A stretch of 64,000 bases of DNA, taken from the NCBI GenBank assembly GCA_024234265.1, contig JACKOM010000015.1, forward strand, positions 8,545-72,544. Direction: 5' to 3'. The stretch comes from Oceanospirillaceae bacterium (GTDB taxonomy: Bacteria; Pseudomonadota; Gammaproteobacteria; Pseudomonadales; Oceanobacteraceae). A program made the translations under genes and the position numbers. Shown piece by piece: positions 1 through 8,207 of this stretch (positions are counted from its first letter, which is position 1; each line of letters opens with the position of its first letter). The notes under the pieces were generated by a model. The model was not told where the DNA came from, did no database searches, and saw nothing but the letters and a program-made list of their open reading frames with translations.

Positions 1-335
1 AATCCTTTTGCAGCGCGGATTATGGTTTTAACAGCGGTAAAAATGGTCAGCTGAAAAACAAAAACTGCCAGCTCGGTTCTTTCCGTACCTATGACGAAAG
101 TTACCAGCGTGGTTACGGTTTATATCTGATTAACGCGCGCAAAATGGCGATTAAAGAAAACCTACTCAGCCTGGATAATGATCTGAAAAAGTTAGACCCG
201 GCTGCAGTGGATTTTCATCAGCAAAAAACCAAACTTCAGCGTGAGCAAACCTTTTTACAGCAGGAATATCAGGCGCTGATTACCCGTGAGGTGGCCCTGA
301 CTTATCCGGAAAAATATTCCGCGGCAAATGAATAA
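1..335 (+). CDS. C-terminal part of a DUF2799-like small protein (5' end outside window)
   Basis: The reading frame is open from base 3 and ends at the TAA at 333-335, so the start lies outside the window. The visible part is rich in Cys, Gly and Tyr near its beginning (GYGLYLINARK, CSADYGF) and then becomes a Lys/Gln/Glu-rich helical tail. This pattern of short Cys/Gly/Tyr motifs followed by a helix resembles DUF2799 envelope proteins, but the match is from memory and weak. The gene is followed at once by a heptanucleotide repeat array and a terminator. Confidence 0.6.
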   Translation, partial: SFCSADYGFNSGKNGQLKNKNCQLGSFRTYDESYQRGYGLYLINARKMAIKENLLSLDNDLKKLDPAAVDFHQQKTKLQREQTFLQQEYQALITREVALTYPEKYSAANE

Positions 336-338
336 ACA

Positions 339-436
339 CTGGACGCTGGACGCTGGACGCTGGACGCTGGACGCTGGACGCTGGACGCTGGACGCTGGAC
401 GCTGGACGCTGGACGCTGGACGCTGGACGCTGGACG
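339..436. repeat. Perfect heptanucleotide array, 14 x CTGGACG
   Basis: Fourteen uninterrupted copies of CTGGACG start 3 bases after the stop of the preceding gene. The array is followed by CCAATCATGCTGCCAAG and, about 35 bases on, by a terminator. Arrays with related units occur at 8208-8263 and 27814-27869. The 7-base unit gives open frames on both strands (for example an ASSVQRP peptide repeat), which are not genes. Confidence 0.97.
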
Positions 437-472
437 CCAATCATGCTGCCAAGCAGCTAAATCAATACAAAT

Positions 473-500
473 AAAAAACGCCGCGATTGCGGCGTTTTTT
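473..500. terminator. Bidirectional rho-independent terminator
   Basis: Stem CGCCGC (479-484) / GCGGCG (489-494), with an A-run before and a T-run after. It can serve both the + strand gene on the left and fklB, which converges from the right. Confidence 0.9.
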
Positions 501-517
501 ATTTCAGGTTACGGGAA

Positions 518-1138
518 TTAATCCATTACCTTGAGCAGTTCAACTTCGAATACCAGGGCGCAGTGCGGAGGAATTGCACCGCTGCTGCCACGCTCGCCGT
601 AGGCTAAATCGCTTGGCACGTATAAACGCCATTTGTCGCCTTCTTTCATCAGTTGCAGGGCTTCAGTCCAGCCGGCAATTACACCACTCACCGGGAATTC
701 CGCTGGCTGGCCACGCTGCACAGAGCTGTCAAATACACGGCCGTCGATGAAAGTACCGTGGTAGTGGGTGCTCACACGGCTGTTACGGGTAGGTTGTTTA
801 CCATTACCGTTACCGGCAGAAATCACTTCGTATTGCAGGCCAGATGCGGTAGTCACAATACCTGCGCGTTTAGCGTTTTCCGCTAAAAACGCATCGCCTT
901 CAGCACGGGCAGCTTTAGCACGTTCGGCTGCGGCTTTCTGCATTTCAGCCTGAATCACATCATAAGCTTCTTCAATCTGATCCTGCTGCAGGGGCATTGG
1001 CGCGTTAGCAAGGGATTCCGCGATACCTTTAGTCAGTAAATCCAGATCGAAACCAGGGAACTGGGACGTTTTGAGCTGATCACCCACCTGGCGACCGATT
1101 AAATAACTGACGATTTTGGCTGGGCTGTCAAAGCTCAT
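518..1138 (-). CDS. fklB: FKBP-type peptidyl-prolyl cis-trans isomerase, FklB type
   Basis: A 206-residue protein, the same length as E. coli FklB. Residues ~1-90 form the helical FKBP N-terminal dimerisation domain. From about residue 100 comes the FKBP fold (VSTHYHGTFIDGRVFDSS, VIAGWTEALQLMKEGDKW, LAYGERG, IPPHCALVFEVELL). It catalyses cis-trans isomerisation at Xaa-Pro bonds. No signal peptide follows the chosen start, so a cytoplasmic location is likely. The ATG at 1138 is preferred to the longer frame (to 1201) because GGAG lies 7 bases upstream and the family begins at this point. Identification of the family is firm; exact substrate range is unknown. Confidence 0.95.
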   Translation of the reverse strand: MSFDSPAKIVSYLIGRQVGDQLKTSQFPGFDLDLLTKGIAESLANAPMPLQQDQIEEAYDVIQAEMQKAAAERAKAARAEGDAFLAENAKRAGIVTTASGLQYEVISAGNGNGKQPTRNSRVSTHYHGTFIDGRVFDSSVQRGQPAEFPVSGVIAGWTEALQLMKEGDKWRLYVPSDLAYGERGSSGAIPPHCALVFEVELLKVMD

Positions 1139-1204
1139 GTAAGCTCCAATTCTGCGGATTAAAAGGGCGCACACTGTAGCACAGCTGCGCCATCTGCCCA
1201 AATA

Positions 1205-1954
1205 TCAGCCTATGATCAGGCGCAGGCCCACGAGTATAGTGACAACTTCATAGGCCCGTTTAATCCACACACTGCCCATTTTCAACGCCAGGTGTGCGCC
1301 GGCAAAGCCCCCCAGCAGGGAGCCTAAAATCAGCGCGGGTAACCAGTGCCATTGCACCACCCCAACAAACGACATGGTCATGGCACCACTGGCATTCCAG
1401 AATAAACCCACCGCAATCAGGGTGTGGCCCACAGCCCGCTTGTAATCCAGCCCGAACCACTTCACCAGCCACAGGGTGGCAAATAAACCCGTACCGGCGG
1501 ATAACGCGCCGTTGGCAAAACCAATACCAAATAAACCCAAACCGCCCAGTATCAAACCGCGCCGGTCACGGTTTTTATGCTCGGCCACCACCCCCATGGC
1601 GGGTTTAAAAATCGAATAAAGCCCCAGGCACAGGGTGAAACAGCCGAGCACAATCTGCGCAGGGCGATCGGGCACACCCACAATCAGATAGGCCCCCAGC
1701 ACCACACCGGGAATACCCGCCAGCAGCATAAATAAATTCAGCCGCCAGCTGGTGTGGCCCTCTTTCACATTACGGATAGTGGCGCCCAGGCCTAAAAATA
1801 CCGTGGCGATTTTGTGGGTGGCGAGGGCCACTGAAAATGGCAAACCAAGGAAGATCAACACGGGTAACTGAATCAGCCCGGCACCGCCGCCGGCAAACGC
1901 AGAAAACACATTTGCCACAAAGGAGATTAAAAACAGCAGGATTTGATCTACCAT
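1205..1954 (-). CDS. TSUP-family (TauE/SafE) membrane permease
   Basis: A 249-residue, strongly hydrophobic protein with about seven or eight membrane segments and the duplicated organisation of the TSUP family: an N-terminal FVANVFSAFAGGGAGLIQLPVL motif and a second-half counterpart GFANGALSAGTGLFATLWLV. TSUP proteins export sulfite or sulfoacetate or move other small organosulfur or organic anions. No neighbour fixes the substrate. The gene is divergent from the glutaredoxin at 1990, with only 35 bases between them, so the two may share a promoter region. The link of a possible sulfur exporter to a thiol redox protein is suggestive only. Confidence 0.88.
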   Translation of the reverse strand: MVDQILLFLISFVANVFSAFAGGGAGLIQLPVLIFLGLPFSVALATHKIATVFLGLGATIRNVKEGHTSWRLNLFMLLAGIPGVVLGAYLIVGVPDRPAQIVLGCFTLCLGLYSIFKPAMGVVAEHKNRDRRGLILGGLGLFGIGFANGALSAGTGLFATLWLVKWFGLDYKRAVGHTLIAVGLFWNASGAMTMSFVGVVQWHWLPALILGSLLGGFAGAHLALKMGSVWIKRAYEVVTILVGLRLIIG

Positions 1955-1989
1955 AACGACAATTCTGTTCCGGTTGTAAGAGGTGAAAT

Positions 1990-2232
1990 ATGCCGAGCTA
2001 TGCCCTGTATTATTACGATGGCTGCCCCTATTGCCAGCGTGTATTAGGCGCTCTGCCCAACATCAAAGTGGATGTGGAAAAACGCAACACCATGCGCAAT
2101 CCGGACTTCCGCAAAGAACTGATCCAGGGTGGCGGGCGCAGCACTGTACCCTGCCTGCGCATCGAAGAAAACGGCCAGGTGCGCTGGATGTATGAATCGC
2201 TTGATATCATCAGCTACCTGCAAAAACTCTGA
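1990..2232 (+). CDS. Glutaredoxin-like protein with CPYC active site
   Basis: An 80-residue single-domain thioredoxin-fold protein. The redox motif CPYC is at residues 12-15, the cis-proline segment TVPCLRI sits in mid-protein, and the end is the YESLDIISYLQKL helix typical of glutaredoxins and glutathione-transferase N-domains. It would reduce disulfides or glutathione mixed disulfides in the cytoplasm. The ATG at 1990 follows GAGGTG closely (1980-1985); an overlapping ATG at 1983 belongs to another frame. It is followed by a terminator. Confidence 0.92.
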   Translation: MPSYALYYYDGCPYCQRVLGALPNIKVDVEKRNTMRNPDFRKELIQGGGRSTVPCLRIEENGQVRWMYESLDIISYLQKL

Positions 2233-2247
2233 TAACAGAGCTTCCAT

Positions 2248-2275
2248 AAAAAATGCGCCATTGGCGCATTTTTTA
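2248..2275. terminator. Bidirectional rho-independent terminator
   Basis: A short A-flanked and T-flanked hairpin AATGCGCCA / TTGGCGCATT lies between the convergent glutaredoxin and riboflavin synthase genes. Confidence 0.9.
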
Positions 2276-2286
2276 TTTTGGAAGAT

Positions 2287-2898
2287 TTATTTAAACCGCT
2301 GCGCCAGCACCCGCTCAACCGTATCCACCACCGCTTGGGTGTGGCTGTCGATTTCCAGGTTAATTTTATCCCCGGCTTTTGCAGTGCCGAATAAGGTCAC
2401 ACGCAGGGTTTCAGGAATTAAATACACACAAAACCTATCATCACGCACTTCAGCAATGGTGAGGCTGCAACCGTTTAACCCGATATAACCTTTATCGAGA
2501 ATATAGGCTTTAAATTGCGGCGGAATACTGAACCATACAATGCAATTATTTTCCGGACGTTCGATAGCGAGAATTTCCACCTGGCCGGCAATATGGCCGG
2601 AAATTAAATGCCCGCCAATATCATCACCAATACGCGCGGCGCGTTCGGCATTGACCTGATCGCCCTGTTTTAACTGGCCAAGGTTGGTAAGGCGCAGGGT
2701 TTGCGCCATGGCATCAAAATAGACCCGTGTGCCGTCGATTTTAGTCACCGTCAGGCAGGTGCCATTCAGCGCCACACTGGCGCCCAGGGTTAAACCCGCC
2801 AGCATAGTGGCCGGTAAATCCAGGGCAAAGGTGCTCAGGCCGGGCTTCTGCTCAAGACTGGCGATGGTCAGGGTGGTCTGAACGATTCCGGTAAACAT
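2287..2898 (-). CDS. ribE: Riboflavin synthase, alpha subunit
   Basis: A 203-residue protein beginning with the invariant MFTGIVQ. It contains two lumazine-binding repeats: residues ~1-95 (SVALNGTCLTVT, FDAMAQTLRLTNLG, NAERA, GGHLISGHI) and ~98-190 (GLNGCSLTI, LIPETLRVT, NLEID). It dismutates two 6,7-dimethyl-8-ribityllumazines to riboflavin. Length and the ending VVDTVERVLA match the E. coli type, where the gene also stands apart from the ribD/ribH cluster. No FMN riboswitch fits in the short upstream region before the divergent patatin gene. Confidence 0.95.
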   Translation of the reverse strand: MFTGIVQTTLTIASLEQKPGLSTFALDLPATMLAGLTLGASVALNGTCLTVTKIDGTRVYFDAMAQTLRLTNLGQLKQGDQVNAERAARIGDDIGGHLISGHIAGQVEILAIERPENNCIVWFSIPPQFKAYILDKGYIGLNGCSLTIAEVRDDRFCVYLIPETLRVTLFGTAKAGDKINLEIDSHTQAVVDTVERVLAQRFK

Positions 2899-3017
2899 GC
2901 TTTCACTCCGCCAAGCTAAATTCAGCGGTATTATGCACTATACTCAGAACATATTCTGCGGCAGATTAGATTCCACAAGACTCCACGCCCGTTATTGCAC
3001 CGACAGCAGAGGCTCCC

Positions 3018-4196
3018 ATGACACGGACAGTTATTACTGAAAAAAAAGTCGGTCTGGTTTTATCCGGCGGCGGCGCCCGCGCTGCTTATCAGGTCGGTGT
3101 TTTAAAAGGCATCAGCCGGATTTTGCCGGTGGAAAGCGGCAACCCCTTTAAAGTCATCAGCGGCACCTCGGCAGGTGCAATCAATGCAGTGGCCCTCGCC
3201 AGTTATGCCGGCCACTACCGCTTAGGTATCCGCCAGCTGGAACGCATCTGGAAAAACTTCAGCTGCGAGCAAATTTTCAAAACCGATATTCCCAGCCTGC
3301 TGAAGTGGTCCATGACCTTTTTCCTCAACAGTTTTTTTGGTTATAAGGCTGGCCAGCCGGTTTCCCTGTTAAACAATGCCCCCCTCAAAGAGCTGCTGGA
3401 AAAAACCATGCAGTTTGAAAATATCCAGAAGGCGATTGATGTCGGTGATTTACACGCCATCGGCATTTCCGCATCGGGTTACGGCTCTGGTGAATCGGTG
3501 AGTTTTTTCCAGGGCCATTACAATTTAAAAAACTGGCAGCGCCAGCGCCGCATCGGCATGCGTGCACGCCTGAATGTGGATCACCTGCTCGCCTCATCGG
3601 CGATTCCGGCGGTTTTTCCGGCGGTGAAAATCAACCGCGAATATTTTGGTGATGGTGCAATCCGCCAGCTCGCTCCCATCAGCCCGGCGCTGCACATGGG
3701 GGCGGAAAAGGTACTGGTCATCGGTGTGAGTGGCATGGCCCATAAACGCAAACACCGCGAGTCGATGCGGGCCTATCCCAGCCTCGCCAAAATCATGAAT
3801 CATATGTTTAACGCGGCCTTCCTCGATAGCATGGAATCCGACGTTGAACGCCTCAGCCGTATTAACCGCACCCTGGGCATGATTCCGGACGAGGTGAAAA
3901 AGAGCCAGCGCATGGAACTCAAACCCGTGGAAATTCTGGAAATTTCCCCCAGCGAATCCATCGATGATATCGCCGCGCGCCATGCACGCGAATTACCCAA
4001 AAGCCTGCGCCTGTTTTTACGCGGCTCTGGCACTACCCATAAAAGTGGCGCCGGTGTGCTCAGTTACCTGTTGTTTGAACGGGGCTTCTGCCGGGATTTA
4101 ATTCAGCGTGGATATGATGACGCCATGGCCCACAAAGATGAGATACTGCGCTTCTTTTGTGAGGGCGATGCATGTCAGGGCAAAAACGACAGCTGA
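3018..4196 (+). CDS. Patatin-like phospholipase
   Basis: A 392-residue patatin-family serine hydrolase. The oxyanion-hole motif GGGARAAYQVGVL is near residue 18, the nucleophile elbow GTSAG near residue 50, and the Asp of the catalytic dyad in FGDGA near residue 212. A basic helical C-terminal region follows. It probably hydrolyses membrane phospholipid or other acyl esters; no signal peptide is visible. Its 3' end overlaps the sirtuin gene by 25 bases, so the two are probably cotranscribed and translationally coupled. Confidence 0.92.
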   Translation: MTRTVITEKKVGLVLSGGGARAAYQVGVLKGISRILPVESGNPFKVISGTSAGAINAVALASYAGHYRLGIRQLERIWKNFSCEQIFKTDIPSLLKWSMTFFLNSFFGYKAGQPVSLLNNAPLKELLEKTMQFENIQKAIDVGDLHAIGISASGYGSGESVSFFQGHYNLKNWQRQRRIGMRARLNVDHLLASSAIPAVFPAVKINREYFGDGAIRQLAPISPALHMGAEKVLVIGVSGMAHKRKHRESMRAYPSLAKIMNHMFNAAFLDSMESDVERLSRINRTLGMIPDEVKKSQRMELKPVEILEISPSESIDDIAARHARELPKSLRLFLRGSGTTHKSGAGVLSYLLFERGFCRDLIQRGYDDAMAHKDEILRFFCEGDACQGKNDS

Positions 4197-4903
4197 GTAA
4201 ACGCTGCGTAGTATTAACCGGTGCCGGCATTTCTGCCGAATCCGGCATTCAAACGTTCCGCGATCAAAACGGCCTGTGGGAAAACCACCGCATTGAAGAT
4301 GTGGCCACCCCTGAGGGCTTCGCCCGCGACCCGCAACTGGTGCAACACTTTTATAACCTGCGCCGCGCTCAGTTATTAAGCCCGGCAGTGCAACCCAACC
4401 CCGCACATATTGCCCTCGCCGAATTTGAAAAAACCTTCCGTGGCGAATTTCTGCTGGTGACACAAAATGTCGATGATCTGCACGAGCGCGCCGGCAGCCA
4501 TAACCTGCGCCATATGCACGGTGAATTATTAAAAGCACGCTGCACCCACTGCAGCAGCATTGTGCCCTGGCAGGCTGATATTGAATTGCTCAGCCCCTGC
4601 CCCCGTTGCCACCGCAGTGGCAGCCTGCGCCCGCATATTGTCTGGTTCGGGGAAATGCCCCTGTATATGCAGGAGATTTACGATGCCCTGCGCCAGTGTG
4701 ATTTATTTGTGAGTATCGGCACTTCCGGCCATGTTTACCCCGCCGCCGGTTTTGTGGAACAGGCCCGCGCCGCCGGGGCCCGTACCGTGGAGCTGAATCT
4801 GGAGCGCAGCGCCGCCAACAGTTTTTTTGATGAAAGTTACCAGGGGCTGGCGAGTGTGATGATTCCGCAATTTTTTGCACAGGTGCAGCATCCGGGAGCC
4901 TGA
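4172..4903 (+). CDS. cobB: NAD-dependent protein deacylase, class III sirtuin (CobB type)
   Basis: A 243-residue Sir2 protein. The NAD-binding motif GAGISAESGIQTFRD lies near residue 15, TQNVDDLHERAG near 95, and the catalytic His in HMHGE near 115. Zinc-binding Cys pairs CTHC and CPRC follow, then RPHIVWFGE and GTSGHVYPAAGF. The Tyr and Arg of FYNLRRAQL match the pair that in E. coli CobB accommodates succinyl-lysine, so desuccinylase as well as deacetylase activity is expected. The start at 4172 has GAGGG seven bases upstream and lies inside the end of the patatin gene. A strong terminator follows. Confidence 0.95.
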   Translation: MSGQKRQLSKRCVVLTGAGISAESGIQTFRDQNGLWENHRIEDVATPEGFARDPQLVQHFYNLRRAQLLSPAVQPNPAHIALAEFEKTFRGEFLLVTQNVDDLHERAGSHNLRHMHGELLKARCTHCSSIVPWQADIELLSPCPRCHRSGSLRPHIVWFGEMPLYMQEIYDALRQCDLFVSIGTSGHVYPAAGFVEQARAAGARTVELNLERSAANSFFDESYQGLASVMIPQFFAQVQHPGA

Positions 4904-4924
4904 ACGGCCCCATCAAACCGCCAT

Positions 4925-4958
4925 AAAAAAAGCCCGGCAGTCACCTGCCGGGCTTTTT
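4925..4958 (+). terminator. Rho-independent terminator after cobB
   Basis: Perfect 10-bp stem AGCCCGGCAG / CTGCCGGGCT with a 4-base loop, an A-run on the left and a T-run on the right. It can also act on the convergent small gene at 4977. Confidence 0.93.
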
Positions 4959-4976
4959 AGTTTTTGCAGGGTTAGC

Positions 4977-5201
4977 TTAACCGCGGCTGCGCAGTTCTTT
5001 TTCCGCATCACGCAGCTGATATTCCAGATCCGCCACTTTTTGTTTCAGATCGCCCTGGGTTTCGCTGGCCTGTTTGAGCAGTTTTTCGCTTTCACGCAGA
5101 TCATCGCGGGCGTTCTGCAAGGCGGTTTTGAGGGGCATAGCAAACAGCAGGTAGGAAATTCCCATCCCCGCCACCAGTACAAGCGCAAGAATAAACGGCA
5201 T
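4977..5201 (-). CDS. Small membrane-anchored coiled-coil protein, family not recognised
   Basis: A 74-residue protein with one N-terminal membrane helix (residues ~2-23, MPFILALVLVAGMGISYLLF) followed by a continuous charged heptad-like helix (ARDDLRESEKLLKQAS ... YQLRDAEKELRSRG). The architecture suggests an inner-membrane protein with a cytoplasmic or periplasmic coiled coil. AGGAGA precedes the ATG by about 6 bases. No catalytic residue is visible and no function is proposed. Confidence 0.75.
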   Translation of the reverse strand: MPFILALVLVAGMGISYLLFAMPLKTALQNARDDLRESEKLLKQASETQGDLKQKVADLEYQLRDAEKELRSRG

Positions 5202-5575
5202 AACTGTCTCCTGATTGAGTGTTTTATCAGCAAAAAGGTGTCAAAAAATTCACTTTGTCCACCTTTCCACAGATTCTGTGGATAACTTTGTGGTTAAGGT
5301 CGTGAAAAGTCTGCCAAGTGCCCGTTTTTTGGGGGGGAACCTCAGATTGATCATTTTTTAACCGCAAAAAAAATCCTATATTTATCAACTAGTTACTTAA
5401 AAATAGGAAAAAATGTTTAATCTTTGTGCACATTTTGCGTGGCCCTTACGGGTTTTTATCCGCTTTGTGCATAACATTCGTCAATTTCCGCCGTGTCAAT
5501 ACGAAAAATGGCCTCATCGTGGGGCAAAATTAAAAATAAACCGGCGAATTGTCAGAAACGTCAATTTTTTGCTGC
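5202..5575. other. Gene-free AT-rich stretch with DnaA-box-like sites
   Basis: This 374-base stretch has no convincing ORF. It contains TGTGGATAA (5274-5290 area) and TGTGCATAA (near 5467), both perfect matches to the TTATNCACA DnaA-box consensus on the minus strand. Degenerate relatives (TGTGGTTAA, TTTCCACAGA, TTTGTGCACA) lie around them, and an AT-rich core spans about 5345-5420. It must also hold the promoter of the small gene ending at 4977. Confidence 0.5.
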
Positions 5576-5890
5576 TCACTCACTGAGCAGCTCATCGATA
5601 CTGCGCAGCACTGTGAGTAACTCGGCCACGGGCAATCCGGCGAGGGCTTCTTCTGCCATGGGGGCAATCGCGCAGTTTCCCGGCAGGGGCAAAGCGTTAT
5701 CCACTAAGTGCTGCATACGCACCAGAAATACAAACTGCAGCCACTCGCTGAAATTCAGTGTGTCGATACAAAACGGCTGCACACTTAACAGGGCTTCTGG
5801 CGCCGGTGCTTCTTCAGCCCACAGGCCCGCCGCCCGCAATGCGCTTTGTGCTGCCTGTAAATGAAGGCGTAAATGCTCAACCTGCGACAT
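5576..5890 (-). CDS. yqcC: YqcC family protein (DUF446)
   Basis: A 104-residue protein carrying the YqcC signature QPFCIDTLNFSEWLQFVFLVRM followed by LPGNCAIAPMAEEAL. It is small, soluble and helical; the molecular role of the family is not established. The start at 5890 is chosen because the family begins near here and GGGAG lies 5-6 bases upstream; the frame extends to 5932 without a better signal. In many gammaproteobacteria yqcC is next to truC; here it is instead divergent from cobS. Confidence 0.88.
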   Translation of the reverse strand: MSQVEHLRLHLQAAQSALRAAGLWAEEAPAPEALLSVQPFCIDTLNFSEWLQFVFLVRMQHLVDNALPLPGNCAIAPMAEEALAGLPVAELLTVLRSIDELLSE

Positions 5891-5951
5891 AAAACTCCCG
5901 CCTGCGCAAAAATCGCCGTAGTATACCGGCAACTTCTTCAGACCAATATCT

Positions 5952-6728
5952 ATGCTGCGCCGTCAATTCGAGTATTTTTGCAACGCCCTGGTGTTTTACA
6001 GCCGTCTCCCCGGCCCGGCCCGTTTAACCTATAACGATACCCTGCTGGCCCGTGGCAGCCGTTATTTCCCCCTGATCGGCATGTTGCTCGCGGCGCTGGG
6101 CGCGGCGGTGATTTATGTGCTCGCGCAATTTTTGCCACAAAGTGTGGCCGTGTTACTTGGCATGGCCCTGCTGCTGCTCAGCACCGGGGCATTCCACGAG
6201 GATGGCCTGGCCGATGCCTGTGATGGTTTTGGCGGCGGTTACAGTCCTGAAAAAATTCTGCTCATCATGAAAGATTCGCGTATCGGTACCTACGGCGCGG
6301 CGGCCCTGTGCATGATACTGCTGGCCCGCTGGCAAACCCTGAGCCTGCTGCCCTTAACCGCCATGATCGGCGTGATGATCTGTGCCGCAGGTTTAAGCCG
6401 TGCAGCGGCCATCAGCATCAGTTTATTTTTGCCCTACCAGCGCCTGGATTTAGACAGCAAAGCCAAACCCATTGCCCGTAATCTGCGCCGCAAAGATGTG
6501 TTACTCGCCTGGGGTTTTGCCCTGCTGCCGTTATTGTGGATGCCCGGTCTGTTTGCCCTGCTGGCGCTGCTGTGCTGTATTGCCATCGCGATTCTCGCAG
6601 GGCGTTATTACCTGCGCCATTTGGGCGGTTATACCGGGGATTGCCTCGGCGCGGCCCAGCAAGTGTGTGAACTGGCGGTACTGCTGTGCGGCCTCGCGCT
6701 TTTGGAAGCCGCCCCCGCCATCTGCTAA
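5952..6728 (+). CDS. cobS: Adenosylcobinamide-GDP ribazoletransferase (cobalamin synthase)
   Basis: A 258-residue integral membrane protein with six to seven hydrophobic helices. It shows the CobS hallmarks GAFHEDGLADACDGFGGG (residues ~78-95) and KDSRIGTYGAAAL just after it; the Asp/Glu-rich loop is the Mg-dependent active site. CobS joins adenosylcobinamide-GDP to alpha-ribazole in the last steps of B12 assembly at the inner membrane. No other cobalamin gene is in the window, and the 61 bases between yqcC and cobS are too short for a cobalamin riboswitch. The gene is therefore isolated here. Confidence 0.95.
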   Translation: MLRRQFEYFCNALVFYSRLPGPARLTYNDTLLARGSRYFPLIGMLLAALGAAVIYVLAQFLPQSVAVLLGMALLLLSTGAFHEDGLADACDGFGGGYSPEKILLIMKDSRIGTYGAAALCMILLARWQTLSLLPLTAMIGVMICAAGLSRAAAISISLFLPYQRLDLDSKAKPIARNLRRKDVLLAWGFALLPLLWMPGLFALLALLCCIAIAILAGRYYLRHLGGYTGDCLGAAQQVCELAVLLCGLALLEAAPAIC

Positions 6729-6758
6729 GATGCGCCCCCTGAATCACGGGGGTTGAAC

Positions 6759-7775
6759 ATGACATTATTAGATTATCTGGCGCAGTTACCGGGCAATGCG
6801 TGGCTGTTTGATGTGGGCCGCCCCATCCGCAAACTGGATAAAAGCCAGTTTGCCCAGTTTGAAGCCCTCGCCAAACCTTACCCCAGCCCCTACCTGCACC
6901 ACGCCTGGTTTGCGGTGTTTGTCGCCCAGCCCACCAACCCGGAACAGGAAACCCTGTGGTTTTTAAAATGGCCCCTGGATGAACAGGGCTTTTTAGTGCC
7001 GGCGGTGCGTGATGATTTAGTAAACCGTTTGCTGGCCCTGAAAAACCAACAGGTCGCTGCCGACAGCGCCCTGCAGGACCCGCTCAAAGACAACCCTTTT
7101 TCGTTTGCCCCTGACCAATACCGCTTAGCCAGCCTGCATGCGGAAATTCACCAATTGCTGCACCGCCCGGTAAGCAGTTATTACGCCGATGCCCTGGCAT
7201 TTGTGCAAAGCCCGCAACCCAACGACAACTGGCAGCACTTAGGTCTGCAGGGGCTTGCGGATATCGCTGTACGCCATGACGAATTCAGCGAGAACCTGGC
7301 CCGCGCCATCAGCGACATGCCACAAACACCCTATCTGGCCCTGGCCCAATGTCTGGAAAACCAGCCCCTGTCCCCCGCCATTCAGGCCGCGGCACTGAAA
7401 CGTCTGCAAAAAGATATGCAGGAAAACAACAGCGCCGCCCTCGAAGCCTCGGTACGGATTATTGCCGCCAGCAATCCGGCCACGGGCCGCGCCCAGGCCT
7501 GGCAGCTTTTATTTGCCCGCGAACAGGACGACACCGGAGCCATGCTCGCCTTCAGCCGCGCAGCGTGTTTTGATTTAAATGAACAGCGCGAATTAATTCT
7601 GCCCTTTCTGGAAAAACTGGCCCGCACCGGCGGTGATTTCGCCTGCTTTAAACGGGTGATGGCTGACTTATTATTTTTAAATGCACTGCGCCCGGTATTA
7701 CTTGCCGCCCTGCGTTCCCCCGCCGCCAGCGAACAATTAATGCTCGCCAAACAGCAATTAATTCCGGGGGCATAA
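6759..7775 (+). CDS. DUF3549 family protein
   Basis: A 338-residue soluble protein. The start LLDYLAQLPGNAWLFDVGRPIRKLDKSQF is the characteristic opening of DUF3549; most of the rest is helical and Ala/Leu-rich, suggesting a repeat-like helical array. Function is unknown. A TTG at 6753 opens the frame, but the ATG at 6759 with GGGGG 6 to 11 bases upstream is preferred. It lies 30 bases after cobS and one base before the ychJ-like gene, so a cobS-DUF3549-ychJ operon is likely. Confidence 0.85.
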   Translation: MTLLDYLAQLPGNAWLFDVGRPIRKLDKSQFAQFEALAKPYPSPYLHHAWFAVFVAQPTNPEQETLWFLKWPLDEQGFLVPAVRDDLVNRLLALKNQQVAADSALQDPLKDNPFSFAPDQYRLASLHAEIHQLLHRPVSSYYADALAFVQSPQPNDNWQHLGLQGLADIAVRHDEFSENLARAISDMPQTPYLALAQCLENQPLSPAIQAAALKRLQKDMQENNSAALEASVRIIAASNPATGRAQAWQLLFAREQDDTGAMLAFSRAACFDLNEQRELILPFLEKLARTGGDFACFKRVMADLLFLNALRPVLLAALRSPAASEQLMLAKQQLIPGA

Positions 7776-7776
7776 G

Positions 7777-8205
7777 ATGCGTTGCCCCTGTTGCTCCGGC
7801 TTAGCATATGAAAATTGCTGCGGCCCTGTGCATGCCACACAAAATGCGGCAAGCCCTGAACAACTAATGCGCAGCCGTTACAGCGCCTACGCTTTAAAAA
7901 AATGGGCTTACCTGCTGGCCACATGGCACAGCAGCACACGCCCCGCCGAACTGCAGGATGACAACAGCCAGTGGTTAAAACTGGTTATTCATCACAGCGA
8001 TAACCACACAGTGGAATTCTCTGCATATTTTAAAGACGGCGTGCAATACGGTCTGCTGCATGAAATATCCAATTTTGCGCAGGAAAACACCCACTGGACC
8101 TATGTGGACGGCACATGCAAAGTGAGTAATTTCAAGCCTGAACGTAATGATGAATGCCTGTGTGGCAGCGGCAAGAAATTTAAAAAGTGTTGTGGGGCTG
8201 CTTGA
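7777..8205 (+). CDS. ychJ: YchJ family SEC-C motif protein
   Basis: A 142-residue protein with a Cys-rich N-terminus (CPCCSGLAYENCCGP) and a canonical SEC-C zinc motif at the C-terminus (CLCGSGKKFKKCC). The middle LMRSRYSAYALKKWAYLLATWH and the SNF-like beta region match the YchJ (UPF0225) family. The SEC-C motif binds zinc as in SecA tails; the family role is not known. It starts one base after the upstream stop, so translation is probably coupled. A heptanucleotide array begins 3 bases after its stop. Confidence 0.9.
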   Translation: MRCPCCSGLAYENCCGPVHATQNAASPEQLMRSRYSAYALKKWAYLLATWHSSTRPAELQDDNSQWLKLVIHHSDNHTVEFSAYFKDGVQYGLLHEISNFAQENTHWTYVDGTCKVSNFKPERNDECLCGSGKKFKKCCGAA

Positions 8206-8207
8206 GG

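Noticed and set aside
255..440. ORF encoding ASSVQRP repeats
   Set aside because: It is the translation of the 7-base array; a 7-base unit without stops is open in all frames it touches.
5891..5951. Cobalamin riboswitch before cobS
   Set aside because: Only 61 bases separate yqcC and cobS, far too short for the ~200-base aptamer, and no B12-box sequence is visible.
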